Source of the DNA: JAJTHB01 sp033763775
Lineage (GTDB): Bacteria > Pseudomonadota > Alphaproteobacteria > Rickettsiales > SXRF01
Assembly: GCA_033763775.1 (NCBI GenBank)
Contig: JANRJW010000004.1
Location: forward strand, 1 to 64,000
Direction: 5' to 3'
DNA: 64,000 bases
The notes under the pieces were generated by a model, which did no database searches, had not been told where the DNA came from, and saw only the letters and a program-made list of their open reading frames with translations. Made by a program: the position numbers and the translations under genes. Of this stretch, positions 24,322 to 32,732 are shown piece by piece. Numbering within the stretch: position 1 is the first letter of the stretch; every line of letters starts with the position of its first letter.

Positions 24322-26529
24322 ATGACAACACAAGACAAGAAAAACACCATGCTTCCATGGCATGTGGTGTTTGTAGCCAGTACGACGCCAGAAAAACTCA
24401 GGGATTTTCAGGTTGCTGCCACGGCTAAGGGGTGGCCGATTCTTTTTGCGGATATCCGTGAGATTATAGGCGTCTATCACAACGTGGACGAAAACGGCAA
24501 AGATTTTAAGGTCAATGCTGGCTTGAAGCGTAGCGTGATTGAGCGCTTTGTTGATGTGCTGCGTAAGGATGACAACAATCTCAAGCAGTGGTGCCAGAAT
24601 AACGGGTTGGAGTTTGATCGTGCCCGGGTGCATTTCATGACCGAGGATTCGGGTTTTAGTGTACCAAAGGAGATATGGGACAAAATTGATAAGGACGGAA
24701 TCCCTGACTACGTTCAGAAAAGAATTGATGAATCGAGTTCCCGCAGGCTTGGCGGGCCAGGTGTGGAGACTGGCCCTGTGGTAAGTGCGCTTCTGGGCGC
24801 GGGTAACCTGATGGGGCGTATCTTGCAGGCGGCTGGACCAGATATTCAGCGCGCCCATATCGAAGCGAAACAATATAGCACCGTCGCGGTTCTTTCGCTG
24901 AACCACCCGAACCACACCTTCAAACCACTAACGGTAGAGGTTGCCAGCTATATTCGTCCTAATTCTGACGATGGCCCGCGTGTCAGTAATTATAATTATG
25001 TTCGCTCTAAGGAAAAACCATATAGTTCGGCTGCTGCATTGGGTGAGCAATATATTTCCAATTACAGCCCGCGCGCAAAGATTGTTGATTATCTGGCCGA
25101 GGATGTCTGCAAGCTCAGCCCTGCTCAGAAAATAAAAACACCCCTTAAACGCCAACCCGCCAAGCAGTTTAAAACGGCATTGCTTGGAGCAGATCGCGGT
25201 GAAAAGGATTCGCTGCGTCAGTTTCTGATGGACGCAGGTAAACGAGATCAGATGACACCGACAGAAATCGTATCATTTGACGCTTCCCATCAGCCTATTG
25301 AGGTCGGATCTGCCTCAATGCGGGCGAATGCTGCCTTATCATACGTGGAAAATCTACTGAGTGAGACTAACGCAGTATTATTGCCACCGTCTGATATTGA
25401 AAACTCAGTTGATCCATTGTTTGATCGAGCAAAGCAGCTTTATGACCTGATGTCGCTCATTGTGGCCAAGCAGCTGAACCCGCGCGATAGCAACAAGCCC
25501 ATCATTATCATGAACCATAAAGGTGCCTGGGATGATGCGGTGAGGCTCCATTATGACCTCGCGAACATGTCGCTGACGAAGGAGCACTCTATTTTGCTGC
25601 CAGTAGATGTTAATGGCAATGGTGCTGCTGTTAAGGCTCATTCCAACAGCTATTTTCATGTGTTAAGCGGTGATGACCAGCGCAAAATCGAAAAAGCCGC
25701 AAGCTATCTGCTGTCGCAGGCAAGGCAGGGCTTTGTATCGGTAGAAAATTCAGAGCAGCCAACCATGCAAGAGGGCACTTCGCCCGATAAAGATCAGCGA
25801 TTCAAGGTGGCGGTATTTTGTTCCGCCAGCTGCGAAAACGCCACACTTAATGCATCGCTGAAGGATTTATCATACCGCCTTTCAAAAGATGGTTATGGCA
25901 TCATTTATGGCGGGGGTGACCGCTACACAATGGGCGCGGTACTGGATGGTGTTAGGCGGCATCGCGACGAGCTGGTGGCGCAGGGCATGACGGCGGTGGC
26001 GGCCAAAGAAGCAACCTATATTGCTGGTATCAGCACTGATTTAATCGCGGCAGCGGAAACCGAAAAAGGTGAGCTTTCGCCCGACCTTAACTATCGCGAG
26101 CTGACCCGCGATATTTATGACCGTATGGCCAAAATGCTGGTACCTTCTGATGCCATTGTCATCGCACCGGGCGGTGCTGGAACCGTGCAGGAATGGATGG
26201 CAGCGCTTATGCTACGAAAACTCGAGCCAGAGAGTTTTGCCGGTAAGCCTATTGTGGTCTATAATCCCCAGCTTCTTAAAGAAAAACCGGGTCTTGCAGA
26301 ACATGAGAAAAAAGTCTGGGACGGCCTGCTTAAGCACATGCTTGGCGAAAAGGACTATCGCCTTTTAACCTCGGCAGAGCCAGCGATGCAGGCGGCGCGT
26401 CTCAGACGTAGTCGTGAGCTGGGCATCTATGTGGAGACGCAGGTCGAAGATGTTCAGCAGCGCCTTGATCAGCTTGCTCGTGAAAAAAATACTGCACACA
26501 GGCAGGGTGCTGGCGTTGCTATCGGATAA
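24322..26529 (+). CDS. Ham1-like plus LOG-like fusion protein
   Basis: 735 residues with three recognisable parts. Residues 13-205 resemble a Ham1/RdgB-type nucleotide pyrophosphatase: VVFVASTTPEKLRDFQ, DFKVNAGLKRSVIERF and TEDSGFSV at 107-114, equivalent to the usual DDSGL. Residues 285-475 look like a degenerate Rossmann module of LOG type (KPIIIMNHKGAWDDAV). Residues 500-690 form a clear LOG/lysine-decarboxylase-like domain with YGGGDRYTMGAV at 529 and PGGAGTVQEW at 616, where the usual PGGxGTxEE has Gln for the first Glu. LOG enzymes cleave the base from nucleoside monophosphates and Ham1 enzymes cleave non-canonical NTPs, so a nucleotide-processing or defence role is plausible. It is not part of the ilv operon by content; ilvB starts 34 bases later. 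Confidence 0.7.
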   Translation: MTTQDKKNTMLPWHVVFVASTTPEKLRDFQVAATAKGWPILFADIREIIGVYHNVDENGKDFKVNAGLKRSVIERFVDVLRKDDNNLKQWCQNNGLEFDRARVHFMTEDSGFSVPKEIWDKIDKDGIPDYVQKRIDESSSRRLGGPGVETGPVVSALLGAGNLMGRILQAAGPDIQRAHIEAKQYSTVAVLSLNHPNHTFKPLTVEVASYIRPNSDDGPRVSNYNYVRSKEKPYSSAAALGEQYISNYSPRAKIVDYLAEDVCKLSPAQKIKTPLKRQPAKQFKTALLGADRGEKDSLRQFLMDAGKRDQMTPTEIVSFDASHQPIEVGSASMRANAALSYVENLLSETNAVLLPPSDIENSVDPLFDRAKQLYDLMSLIVAKQLNPRDSNKPIIIMNHKGAWDDAVRLHYDLANMSLTKEHSILLPVDVNGNGAAVKAHSNSYFHVLSGDDQRKIEKAASYLLSQARQGFVSVENSEQPTMQEGTSPDKDQRFKVAVFCSASCENATLNASLKDLSYRLSKDGYGIIYGGGDRYTMGAVLDGVRRHRDELVAQGMTAVAAKEATYIAGISTDLIAAAETEKGELSPDLNYRELTRDIYDRMAKMLVPSDAIVIAPGGAGTVQEWMAALMLRKLEPESFAGKPIVVYNPQLLKEKPGLAEHEKKVWDGLLKHMLGEKDYRLLTSAEPAMQAARLRRSRELGIYVETQVEDVQQRLDQLAREKNTAHRQGAGVAIG

Positions 26530-26563
26530 TCATTGACGCAAGCTGGCTGCAGCACTAGGCTAA

Positions 26564-28378
26564 ATGCCCTTTACAACGCGGTGTGCCATGAAATCTGCAA
26601 CGAAAATAACGACGCAGCAAGCTGACCATTCTGCCGCCGACCTTCTCGGTGCGGAGGCGATTGTGCGTGCGCTGGCGAATGAAGATGTGGATACGGTGTT
26701 TGGTTATCCCGGCGGCGCGGTGCTGCCGATTTATGACGCGCTCTTCAAGCAGAACCATGTGCGCCATATTCTAGTGCGCCATGAGCAGGCGGCAACCCAC
26801 GCCGCGGAGGGCTATGCGCGCTCCACTGGCAAGGTGGGGGTGGTGCTGGTGACGAGCGGCCCGGGCGCGACCAATGCGGTCACCGGACTCACCGATGCGA
26901 TGCTGGACTCGATCCCGATGGTGTGCATTACCGGGCAGGTGCCCACGCACCTGATTGGCTCGGATGCGTTTCAGGAAGCGGACACGACCGGCATTACACG
27001 CTCCTGCACGAAATATAATTATCTCGTGCGCTCGGCACCGGAATTGCCGGGTATCATCCATGAAGCATTCCATGTCGCGCGTAGCGGCAGGCCGGGGCCG
27101 GTGGTGATTGATATTCCCAAAAATATCATGAACCAGAAGCTGGTTTATCACGGCAAGCCGGAGACGGTGCGCGCCTCTTACAATCCGCAGGTGAGGGGCG
27201 ATGAGGCGCAGATCGACAAGGCGATTCAGCTGATGGCCACCGCCCGCAGACCGATTTTTTATGTCGGCGGCGGCGTGATTAACTCAGGCCTTGATGCCTG
27301 CGCGAAGCTGACCGAATTTGTGCGCATGACCGGCTTTCCCTGCACCAACACGCTGATGGGGCTTGGCGCATTCCCGGGCAATGATCCTCAATTTGTCGGC
27401 ATGCTCGGCATGCATGGCAGCTTGGAAGCCAATATGTGCATGGCCGAGTGCGACGTGATGATCAATATCGGCGCGCGGTTTGATGACCGTGTGACTGGCA
27501 GGCTGGATGCGTTTTCGCAGAAATCCAAAAAAATCCATGTCGATATCGACCCCAGCTCGATCAACAAAAACGTACGCGTGCATGTGCCGATTGTGGGCGA
27601 TGCGGGGGTGGTGATCGAGCAGATGATGGCGGCGTGGAAAGCTCGCAGCGCAAAACCAGACAAGGCGGCGCTGGAGCAGTGGTGGCAGAAAATCGAAGGC
27701 TGGCGCGCGAAGAAAAGTTTTTCTTACGATCAGGGAAGTGAAATCATTAAACCGCAGCACGCGCTGGCACGCCTTCAGGCGCTGACGAAAGCGCGCTCGC
27801 CTTACATCACCACCGATGTCGGCCAGCACCAGATGTGGGCGGCGCAATATTTGATTTATGAAAAGCCCTATAAATGGATGACGAGCGGTGGCCTGGGGAC
27901 GATGGGTTACGGCCTGCCATCAGCGATGGGCGTGCAGATCGCGCATCCGGACGAGCTGGTGGTGTGTGTCACCGGCGAGGCGAGCTTCATGATGAATATT
28001 CAGGAGCTGTCGACCATCACCCAGTACCGCCTGCCGGTCAAAATTTTTATCCTGAATAATCACTGCATGGGCATGGTGCGCCAGTGGCAGCAGATGTTCC
28101 ATGGCTGCCGCTACAGCGAATCTTACATGGATTCGCTGCCGGATTTCGTGAAACTTGCTGAAGCCTATGGCATGAAGGGGCTGCGCTGCGAAAAGATCGA
28201 GCAGCTCGATAGTACCATTGAGCAGATGCTCGCTACTCCTGGCCCGGTGCTATGCGACATCATCGTTGACCCGGAAGAAAACGTCTACCCGATGATTCCC
28301 GCAGGTGCGGCGCATTACGAGCTGCTGCTGCGCCCTGAAGATAATAAAGGCGAGATTAAGACGGGGGATCTTTTATGA
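26564..28378 (+). CDS. ilvB: Acetolactate synthase, large subunit
   Basis: 604 residues, or 596 if the ATG at 26588 is used; no Shine-Dalgarno decides. ThDP- and FAD-dependent enzyme that makes acetolactate and acetohydroxybutyrate for valine, leucine and isoleucine. Signatures include VFGYPGGAVLPIYDAL, LVRHEQAATHAAEGYAR with the catalytic Glu, and GGLGTMGYGLPSAMG. In the ThDP-metal motif the usual GDxS is GEAS, an Asp to Glu change, followed by LNNHCMGMVRQWQ. The C-terminus GEIKTGDLL is nearly duplicated at 28808-28835. ilvH follows only after a 1.1-kb insertion. Confidence 0.95.
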   Translation: MPFTTRCAMKSATKITTQQADHSAADLLGAEAIVRALANEDVDTVFGYPGGAVLPIYDALFKQNHVRHILVRHEQAATHAAEGYARSTGKVGVVLVTSGPGATNAVTGLTDAMLDSIPMVCITGQVPTHLIGSDAFQEADTTGITRSCTKYNYLVRSAPELPGIIHEAFHVARSGRPGPVVIDIPKNIMNQKLVYHGKPETVRASYNPQVRGDEAQIDKAIQLMATARRPIFYVGGGVINSGLDACAKLTEFVRMTGFPCTNTLMGLGAFPGNDPQFVGMLGMHGSLEANMCMAECDVMINIGARFDDRVTGRLDAFSQKSKKIHVDIDPSSINKNVRVHVPIVGDAGVVIEQMMAAWKARSAKPDKAALEQWWQKIEGWRAKKSFSYDQGSEIIKPQHALARLQALTKARSPYITTDVGQHQMWAAQYLIYEKPYKWMTSGGLGTMGYGLPSAMGVQIAHPDELVVCVTGEASFMMNIQELSTITQYRLPVKIFILNNHCMGMVRQWQQMFHGCRYSESYMDSLPDFVKLAEAYGMKGLRCEKIEQLDSTIEQMLATPGPVLCDIIVDPEENVYPMIPAGAAHYELLLRPEDNKGEIKTGDLL

Positions 28379-28379
28379 G

Positions 28380-28432
28380 TGTCACCCCGTCGAATGACGG
28401 GGTCCGGATGCCGTCATAAAGACGGCATGACA
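28380..28432. repeat. Paired palindromes directly after ilvB stop
   Basis: Two hairpins, CACCCCGTCGAATGACGGGGT and ATGCCGTCATAAAGACGGCAT, joined by CCGG, beginning two bases after the ilvB stop. Almost identical to 29473-29526 in the same orientation; the two copies enclose the GIY-YIG gene, the duplicated ilvB tail and the 200-residue gene. Confidence 0.85.
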
Positions 28433-28442
28433 GAGTAGGTGT

Positions 28443-28754
28443 ATGACCAAACAATACTACGTCTATATCCTGGCCAAGGCGCGAAATAGTACGTTTTATA
28501 TTGGTGTGACGAATGATTTAATACGTAGAGTTTATGAGCATAAGCACGGTTTGGCTGATGGATTTACTAAAAAGTATGGTATCAAAATGCTGGTATATTA
28601 TGAAATGTGCGATGATGTGAATGCGGCCATATGGCGGGAAAAACTGATCAAGAAATGGCGCAGAGAAATAAAAATGGAAGCGATTGAACGCATGAATCCG
28701 CAGTGGAAGGATTTGTATGTTGATTTAGTAGGTCATACCATGCCGCCTTCATGA
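28443..28754 (+). CDS. Single-domain GIY-YIG endonuclease family protein
   Basis: 103 residues. YYVYILAKARNSTFYIGVTN carries the GIY-YIG core (YVYI and YIGVT), followed by LIRRVYEHKHG with the catalytic Arg, and the conserved WREKLIKKWRREIKMEAIER of the URI/YhbQ-like group. The last codons (HTMPPS and stop) come from a palindrome that continues downstream, so gene end and repeat are merged. The gene is AT-rich relative to ilvB and stands only 10 bases after the upstream palindromes. It is the second such gene in the window and probably arrived with the repeats. Confidence 0.88.
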   Translation: MTKQYYVYILAKARNSTFYIGVTNDLIRRVYEHKHGLADGFTKKYGIKMLVYYEMCDDVNAAIWREKLIKKWRREIKMEAIERMNPQWKDLYVDLVGHTMPPS

Positions 28755-28804
28755 CGGCATCCGGGTATCATCAAAACCAGACCTCGTCATGAAGACGGGG
28801 TGAC
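28737..28804. repeat. Palindromes overlapping the GIY-YIG 3' end
   Basis: Contains ATGCCGCCTTCATGACGGCAT, then CCTCGTCATGAAGACGGGG with TGACA. These are inverted and diverged relatives of the hairpins at 28380-28432, so the GIY-YIG gene is framed by inverted palindrome pairs. Confidence 0.75.
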
Positions 28805-28807
28805 AAG

Positions 28808-28835
28808 TAAGATCAAGACGGGGGATTTGTTGTGA
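28808..28835 (+). pseudogene. Duplicated 3' end of ilvB
   Basis: Encodes KIKTGDLL and a stop, matching the ilvB ending EIKTGDLL. In the last eight codons including the stop every base change (ATT/ATC, CTT/TTG, TTA/TTG) is synonymous, so this is a diverged copy of the coding end of an ilvB gene and not a chance match. It marks the right border of the GIY-YIG module. Confidence 0.75.
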
Positions 28836-28851
28836 AAAGGGAATGGTTCAA

Positions 28852-29451
28852 ATGACGAATTGGAGAAATGAGACCGATTTGGAAAAAGCCAAAATCGCTG
28901 TTCTTACTTTTATCAGAGCCTACGAAAGTTTAAGACGGGATGACGGTTCCTATCTTCATGACGCAAGCAATTGGCGGGACGCCGCGTCTCGCACAGAGAT
29001 TCTCAACGCCCTAAGCGCACATGGAATTTCCATTGGGGGTTTTATTGAGCAATCGGAGGATCAAACGCTGGATCAAATTAACAAGCTGCAATACGGTCAA
29101 CCCAATCCATACCCAACAGATAAAGCGCTAGCGCAAAAAGCACTTGATGAGCTAGTAAAAGAAGGGCTTGTGGAAATAAAAAATCTAGTTGGGGGTAATA
29201 GAAAGAACATTACTCCGGCAAAATATCGTGTTACCGAAAAGGGAAAGAAATTTGAGCTTCCATCTGTAAATATTGGTGGGACGCAAGTACAATATAATAC
29301 CAAACCCGTACAAGAGGATGTGAGTCAAGCATCAGGCGTTTCATCTGGGGTGCGTGACAAGTGGACAGGTATCATGAGTAGTGTTCGCATTCATTTACCC
29401 AATGACGGCGTTACGCTTAAACCCAAGAAAGGCGGCTGGGAGATCGAATGA
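28852..29451 (+). CDS. Hypothetical protein with winged-helix-like region
   Basis: 199 residues from the ATG at 28852, nine bases after GGGA; the ATG at 28843 is too close to that site. I do not recognise the family. The segment DKALAQKALDELVKEGLVEIKN followed by KYRVTEKGKKFELP has the shape of a winged-helix reader with a beta wing. The gene is AT-rich, in contrast with ilvB and ilvH around it, and is confined between the duplicated ilvB tail and the palindromes at 29473-29526. I take it as cargo of the inserted module. Confidence 0.5.
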   Translation: MTNWRNETDLEKAKIAVLTFIRAYESLRRDDGSYLHDASNWRDAASRTEILNALSAHGISIGGFIEQSEDQTLDQINKLQYGQPNPYPTDKALAQKALDELVKEGLVEIKNLVGGNRKNITPAKYRVTEKGKKFELPSVNIGGTQVQYNTKPVQEDVSQASGVSSGVRDKWTGIMSSVRIHLPNDGVTLKPKKGGWEIE

Positions 29452-29472
29452 CCCTCGCCCCCCTATATCAAT

Positions 29473-29526
29473 TGTCACCCCGTGCTTGTCACGGGGTCCG
29501 GATGCCGTCATAAAGACGGCATGACA
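29473..29526. repeat. Paired palindromes directly before ilvH
   Basis: CACCCCGTGCTTGTCACGGGGT and ATGCCGTCATAAAGACGGCAT joined by CCGG, a near copy of 28380-28432 in direct orientation. It ends 11 bases before the ilvH start codon. Confidence 0.85.
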
Positions 29527-29537
29527 GGACAACCTAT

Positions 29538-30086
29538 ATGACCACCGAAACCCTCGATATCGTCTATGACATCCCGAAAATCACCGACAAGCCGTCGCGC
29601 CATACGCTCGCGGTGCTGGTGGATAACGAGTTTGGCGTGCTGGCGCGGGTGATTGGTTTGTTCTCTGGGCGCGGCTACAACATCGAGTCGCTCACGGTGG
29701 CCGAGGTGGAGCATGAGAAAAAACTCTCGCGCATCACCATCGTAACTTCCGGTACTGAGCATGTGATTGAGCAGATCAAAAAGCTGCTTGAGCGCATGGT
29801 GCCGGTGCATAAGGTGCATGATTTAACCGTGGAAGGCGCGCATGTGGAGCGCGAGCTGGCGCTGCTGAAAGTGGTGTCGAAGGCAGAAAACCGGCAGGCG
29901 GCACTGAAAACCGCTGATATGTTCCGTGCGAAAGTGATTGATTCGACCCCGGAATCATTTGTGTTTGAAATAACCGGCGAGGCACGCACCATCGACGAAC
30001 TGATTGCCATGATGCAGCCGCTTGGGTTGACCGAAATCTGCAGAACGGGTATTGCTGCGGTTTCGCGCGGAAAACAAGGTATTTAG
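29538..30086 (+). CDS. ilvH: Acetolactate synthase, small regulatory subunit
   Basis: 182 residues. The N-terminal ACT domain reads HTLAVLVDNEFGVLARVIGL then FSGRGYNIESLTVAEVEHE, which binds valine for feedback control of IlvB; the second half begins ERELALLKVVSKAENRQ as in IlvH. It should be next to ilvB but is 1.16 kb away because of the palindrome-bounded insertion, so coupled expression with ilvB may be weakened. ilvC follows after 15 bases with a good AAGGA ribosome site. Confidence 0.95.
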   Translation: MTTETLDIVYDIPKITDKPSRHTLAVLVDNEFGVLARVIGLFSGRGYNIESLTVAEVEHEKKLSRITIVTSGTEHVIEQIKKLLERMVPVHKVHDLTVEGAHVERELALLKVVSKAENRQAALKTADMFRAKVIDSTPESFVFEITGEARTIDELIAMMQPLGLTEICRTGIAAVSRGKQGI

Positions 30087-30101
30087 AAAAAGGAAAAAAT
30101 T

Positions 30102-31118
30102 ATGAAAGTCTATTACGACGCTGAGTGCGATTTGAATTCGATTAAAGGCAAGCGCATTGCCATCGTTGGCTATGGTAGCCAGGGTCACGCCCACGCGCTC
30201 AACCTGCGCGACAGCGGCTGCACTGGCATTGTGATCGGCCTGCGCCCGGGCGCCAGCGCTACGAAAGCGACTGCCGACAAATTCACGGTGAAAGAGCCGC
30301 AGGAAGCGGTGAAAGATGCTGATATTGTCATGATCCTTGCGCCGGATGAATTTCAGGCGGAGATTTACAGCAAGATCGAACCGAATATCAAACAGGGCGC
30401 AGCGCTCGCCTTTGCCCATGGGTTTAATTATCATTTCGGCTTTATCAAGCCCCGCCCTGATATGGATGTGTTCATGGTGGCGCCGAAAGGCCCCGGCCAC
30501 ACGGTGCGCGGCGAATATGTGAAAGGCGGCGGCGTGCCATGCTTGGTGGCGGTAGGCCAGAATGCGTCCGGCAATAGCCTGAAGCTTGCGCTCGCATGGG
30601 CAAGTGGCGTGGGCGGTGGCCGCAGCGGCATCATCGAAACCACGTTCAAAGACGAATGCGAAACCGATCTGTTCGGCGAGCAGGCGGTGCTGTGCGGCGG
30701 TGTGACCGCGCTGATGCAGGCTGGTTTTGAAACGCTGGTGGAGGCGGGCTATCCGCCGGAGATGGCGTATTTTGAGTGCGTGCATGAGATGAAACTGATC
30801 GTTGATCTCATCTATGAAGGCGGGCTTGCCAACATGCGCTACTCGATTTCCAACACCGCCGAATATGGCGATTATGTGACTGGCCCCAAAATTGTGACCG
30901 CCGATACCAAAAAGGCGATGAAGCAGGTGCTGACTGACATTCAAAGCGGCAAATTTGCCAAGGAATTCATCGGCGACCGCGCGACGCAAGGTGCGCACAA
31001 CCTCGAGAAATGGCGCGCTGAATCCGCGAAGCACGGCATTGAAACCGTGGGCAGCAAACTGCGCGGCATGATGCCGTGGATCGCAAAAAACAAGCTGGTG
31101 GATCAGGCGAAGAACTAG
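30102..31118 (+). CDS. ilvC: Ketol-acid reductoisomerase
   Basis: 338-residue class I enzyme, second step of valine and isoleucine synthesis. The NADPH-binding motif is IAIVGYGSQGHAHALNLRDS; PDEFQAEIY, MVAPKGPGHTVRGEY and ETDLFGEQAVLCGG, which carries Mg-binding acidic residues, are all present. The C-terminal helical domain ends normally. It is in an operon with ilvH; leuA follows after a 74-base gap filled by palindromes. Confidence 0.97.
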   Translation: MKVYYDAECDLNSIKGKRIAIVGYGSQGHAHALNLRDSGCTGIVIGLRPGASATKATADKFTVKEPQEAVKDADIVMILAPDEFQAEIYSKIEPNIKQGAALAFAHGFNYHFGFIKPRPDMDVFMVAPKGPGHTVRGEYVKGGGVPCLVAVGQNASGNSLKLALAWASGVGGGRSGIIETTFKDECETDLFGEQAVLCGGVTALMQAGFETLVEAGYPPEMAYFECVHEMKLIVDLIYEGGLANMRYSISNTAEYGDYVTGPKIVTADTKKAMKQVLTDIQSGKFAKEFIGDRATQGAHNLEKWRAESAKHGIETVGSKLRGMMPWIAKNKLVDQAKN

Positions 31119-31121
31119 ATT

Positions 31122-31191
31122 AGCCCCGCCGAATGGCGGGGTCTGGTATATTATAAGCGGGGACCGGACCCCGCAATAAATGCGGGGCCAA
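31122..31191. repeat. Palindromes between ilvC and leuA
   Basis: CCCCGCCGAATGGCGGGG plus TCTGGTAT, the same element as at 13561 and 13665, followed by ACCGGACCCCGCAATAAATG and CGGGGCC, a second hairpin, ending two bases before the leuA ATG. It may affect mRNA stability or termination between the two genes. Confidence 0.75.
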
Positions 31192-31192
31192 C

Positions 31193-32731
31193 ATGACCAA
31201 AGACAAAATCATCATTTTTGATACCACACTGCGCGATGGCGAGCAGTCGCCCGGCATGTCGATGAATTTGGACGAAAAGCTCATGGTGGCGGAAGCGCTG
31301 GATGCGATGGGCGTCGATGTGATTGAGGCTGGGTTTGCCATGGCGTCGCAGGGTGATTTTGAATCGGTGCGCGAGATTGCACGCCGAATTAAAAATGCTG
31401 CTGTGTGCTCGCTGGCGCGTGCCAAGGCGGCCGATATTGAACGCGCTGCAGAAGCGCTGAAAGGCGCGCGGCAGCCGCGTATTCACACTTTTATTTCCAC
31501 CAGCGATATTCACCTGAAATACCAGTTCCGTCTTTCCAAAGAGCAGGTGCTTGAGATTATCCGCGAGACGGTGACACTCGCGCGCAGCTTTACGGAGAAT
31601 GTCGAATGGTCGGCGATGGATGCGACGCGCAGCGATAAGGATTATCTCTGCAAAGCTGTGGAAACAGCAATCAAAGCCGGAGCGACGACGGTCAACATCC
31701 CCGACACCGTGGGCTATGCCACGCCGGATGACTACGGCGCGCTCATTAGCTACCTCAAAAATAATGTACCGAACATCGATAAGGCGATTATCTCCACCCA
31801 CTGCCAGAACGATCTGGGGCTTGCCACTGCCAACAGCCTCGCCGCTGTTCGTGCGGGCGCAAGGCAGGTGGAGTGCACCATCAATGGCATTGGCGAGCGC
31901 GCCGGCAACACCGCGCTGGAAGAGGTGGTGATGGCGATTAAAACACGCGCTGATATGTACCCCTACCAGACGAATATCGACGCCACGCACATCACCAAGC
32001 TTTCGCGCCTCGTGCAGAGCATCACCGGGGCGATGGTACAGGTGAATAAAGCGATTGTCGGTGCGAATGCCTTTGCCCATGAATCGGGCATTCATCAGGA
32101 TGGCATGCTCAAGCACGCCGGCACCTATGAGATCATGACGCCGGAATCAGTTGGGCTTGCAAAGTCGAATCTCGTGCTTGGCAAACATTCTGGCCGCGCC
32201 GCCTTTCGCGATAAGCTCAACGATCTATCGATTGAAGTAGGTGAGAATGCGTTTGAAGATGCGTTTCACCGCTTCAAGGATCTCGCGGACAAAAAGAAAG
32301 ATGTGTATGACGAAGATATCATTGCGCTGCTCGATGCCGAATCGCGCCGCGATGATGCGATTCAGCTGGAATCACTTCATATCACCTGCGGAACGATTGG
32401 CCCGCAGACCGCGATGCTCTGCCTGCGCGTGAATGGCGAGATTCGCCGTGCAACAGTGGAAGGCAACGGCCCGCTGGATGCCACCTTTAACGCGATTGGC
32501 GCGCTGGTGCCACACCGCGCAACACTTAAGCTATATCAGGTGAATGCCGTGACCCAGGGGATCGACGCGCAGGCGGAAGTGACCGTACGACTGGAAACAC
32601 CGGAAGGTCGTATCATCAATGGCCATGGCTCGAGCATTGACACCATGGTGGCTTCGGCGATGGCCTATGTGAATGCGCTGTGTAAACTGCAGATGATTCA
32701 GGAACGTCAGGCTCTGCTGCCGGCGGCCTAA
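31193..32731 (+). CDS. leuA: 2-isopropylmalate synthase
   Basis: 512 residues. Condenses acetyl-CoA with 2-oxoisovalerate as the first leucine-specific step. FDTTLRDGEQSPGMSMNLDE is the catalytic TIM-barrel start; STHCQNDLGLATANSLAAVR carries metal-binding histidines; GIHQDGMLKHAGTYEIM lies in the linker. The C-terminal regulatory domain around 390-505 ends with INGHGSSIDTMVASAMAYVN, so leucine feedback control is expected. The next gene starts one base after its stop. Confidence 0.95.
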   Translation: MTKDKIIIFDTTLRDGEQSPGMSMNLDEKLMVAEALDAMGVDVIEAGFAMASQGDFESVREIARRIKNAAVCSLARAKAADIERAAEALKGARQPRIHTFISTSDIHLKYQFRLSKEQVLEIIRETVTLARSFTENVEWSAMDATRSDKDYLCKAVETAIKAGATTVNIPDTVGYATPDDYGALISYLKNNVPNIDKAIISTHCQNDLGLATANSLAAVRAGARQVECTINGIGERAGNTALEEVVMAIKTRADMYPYQTNIDATHITKLSRLVQSITGAMVQVNKAIVGANAFAHESGIHQDGMLKHAGTYEIMTPESVGLAKSNLVLGKHSGRAAFRDKLNDLSIEVGENAFEDAFHRFKDLADKKKDVYDEDIIALLDAESRRDDAIQLESLHITCGTIGPQTAMLCLRVNGEIRRATVEGNGPLDATFNAIGALVPHRATLKLYQVNAVTQGIDAQAEVTVRLETPEGRIINGHGSSIDTMVASAMAYVNALCKLQMIQERQALLPAA

Positions 32732-32732
32732 T

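Noticed and set aside
26530..26563. Attenuator before ilvB
   Set aside because: Only 34 bases, with no leader peptide rich in Val, Leu or Ile and no terminator hairpin.
29955..31034. 359-residue open frame on the minus strand
   Set aside because: Fully antisense to ilvC, which is unmistakable; composition is that of a shadow frame.
31151..32116. 321-residue open frame on the minus strand
   Set aside because: Antisense to leuA with no motif of its own.
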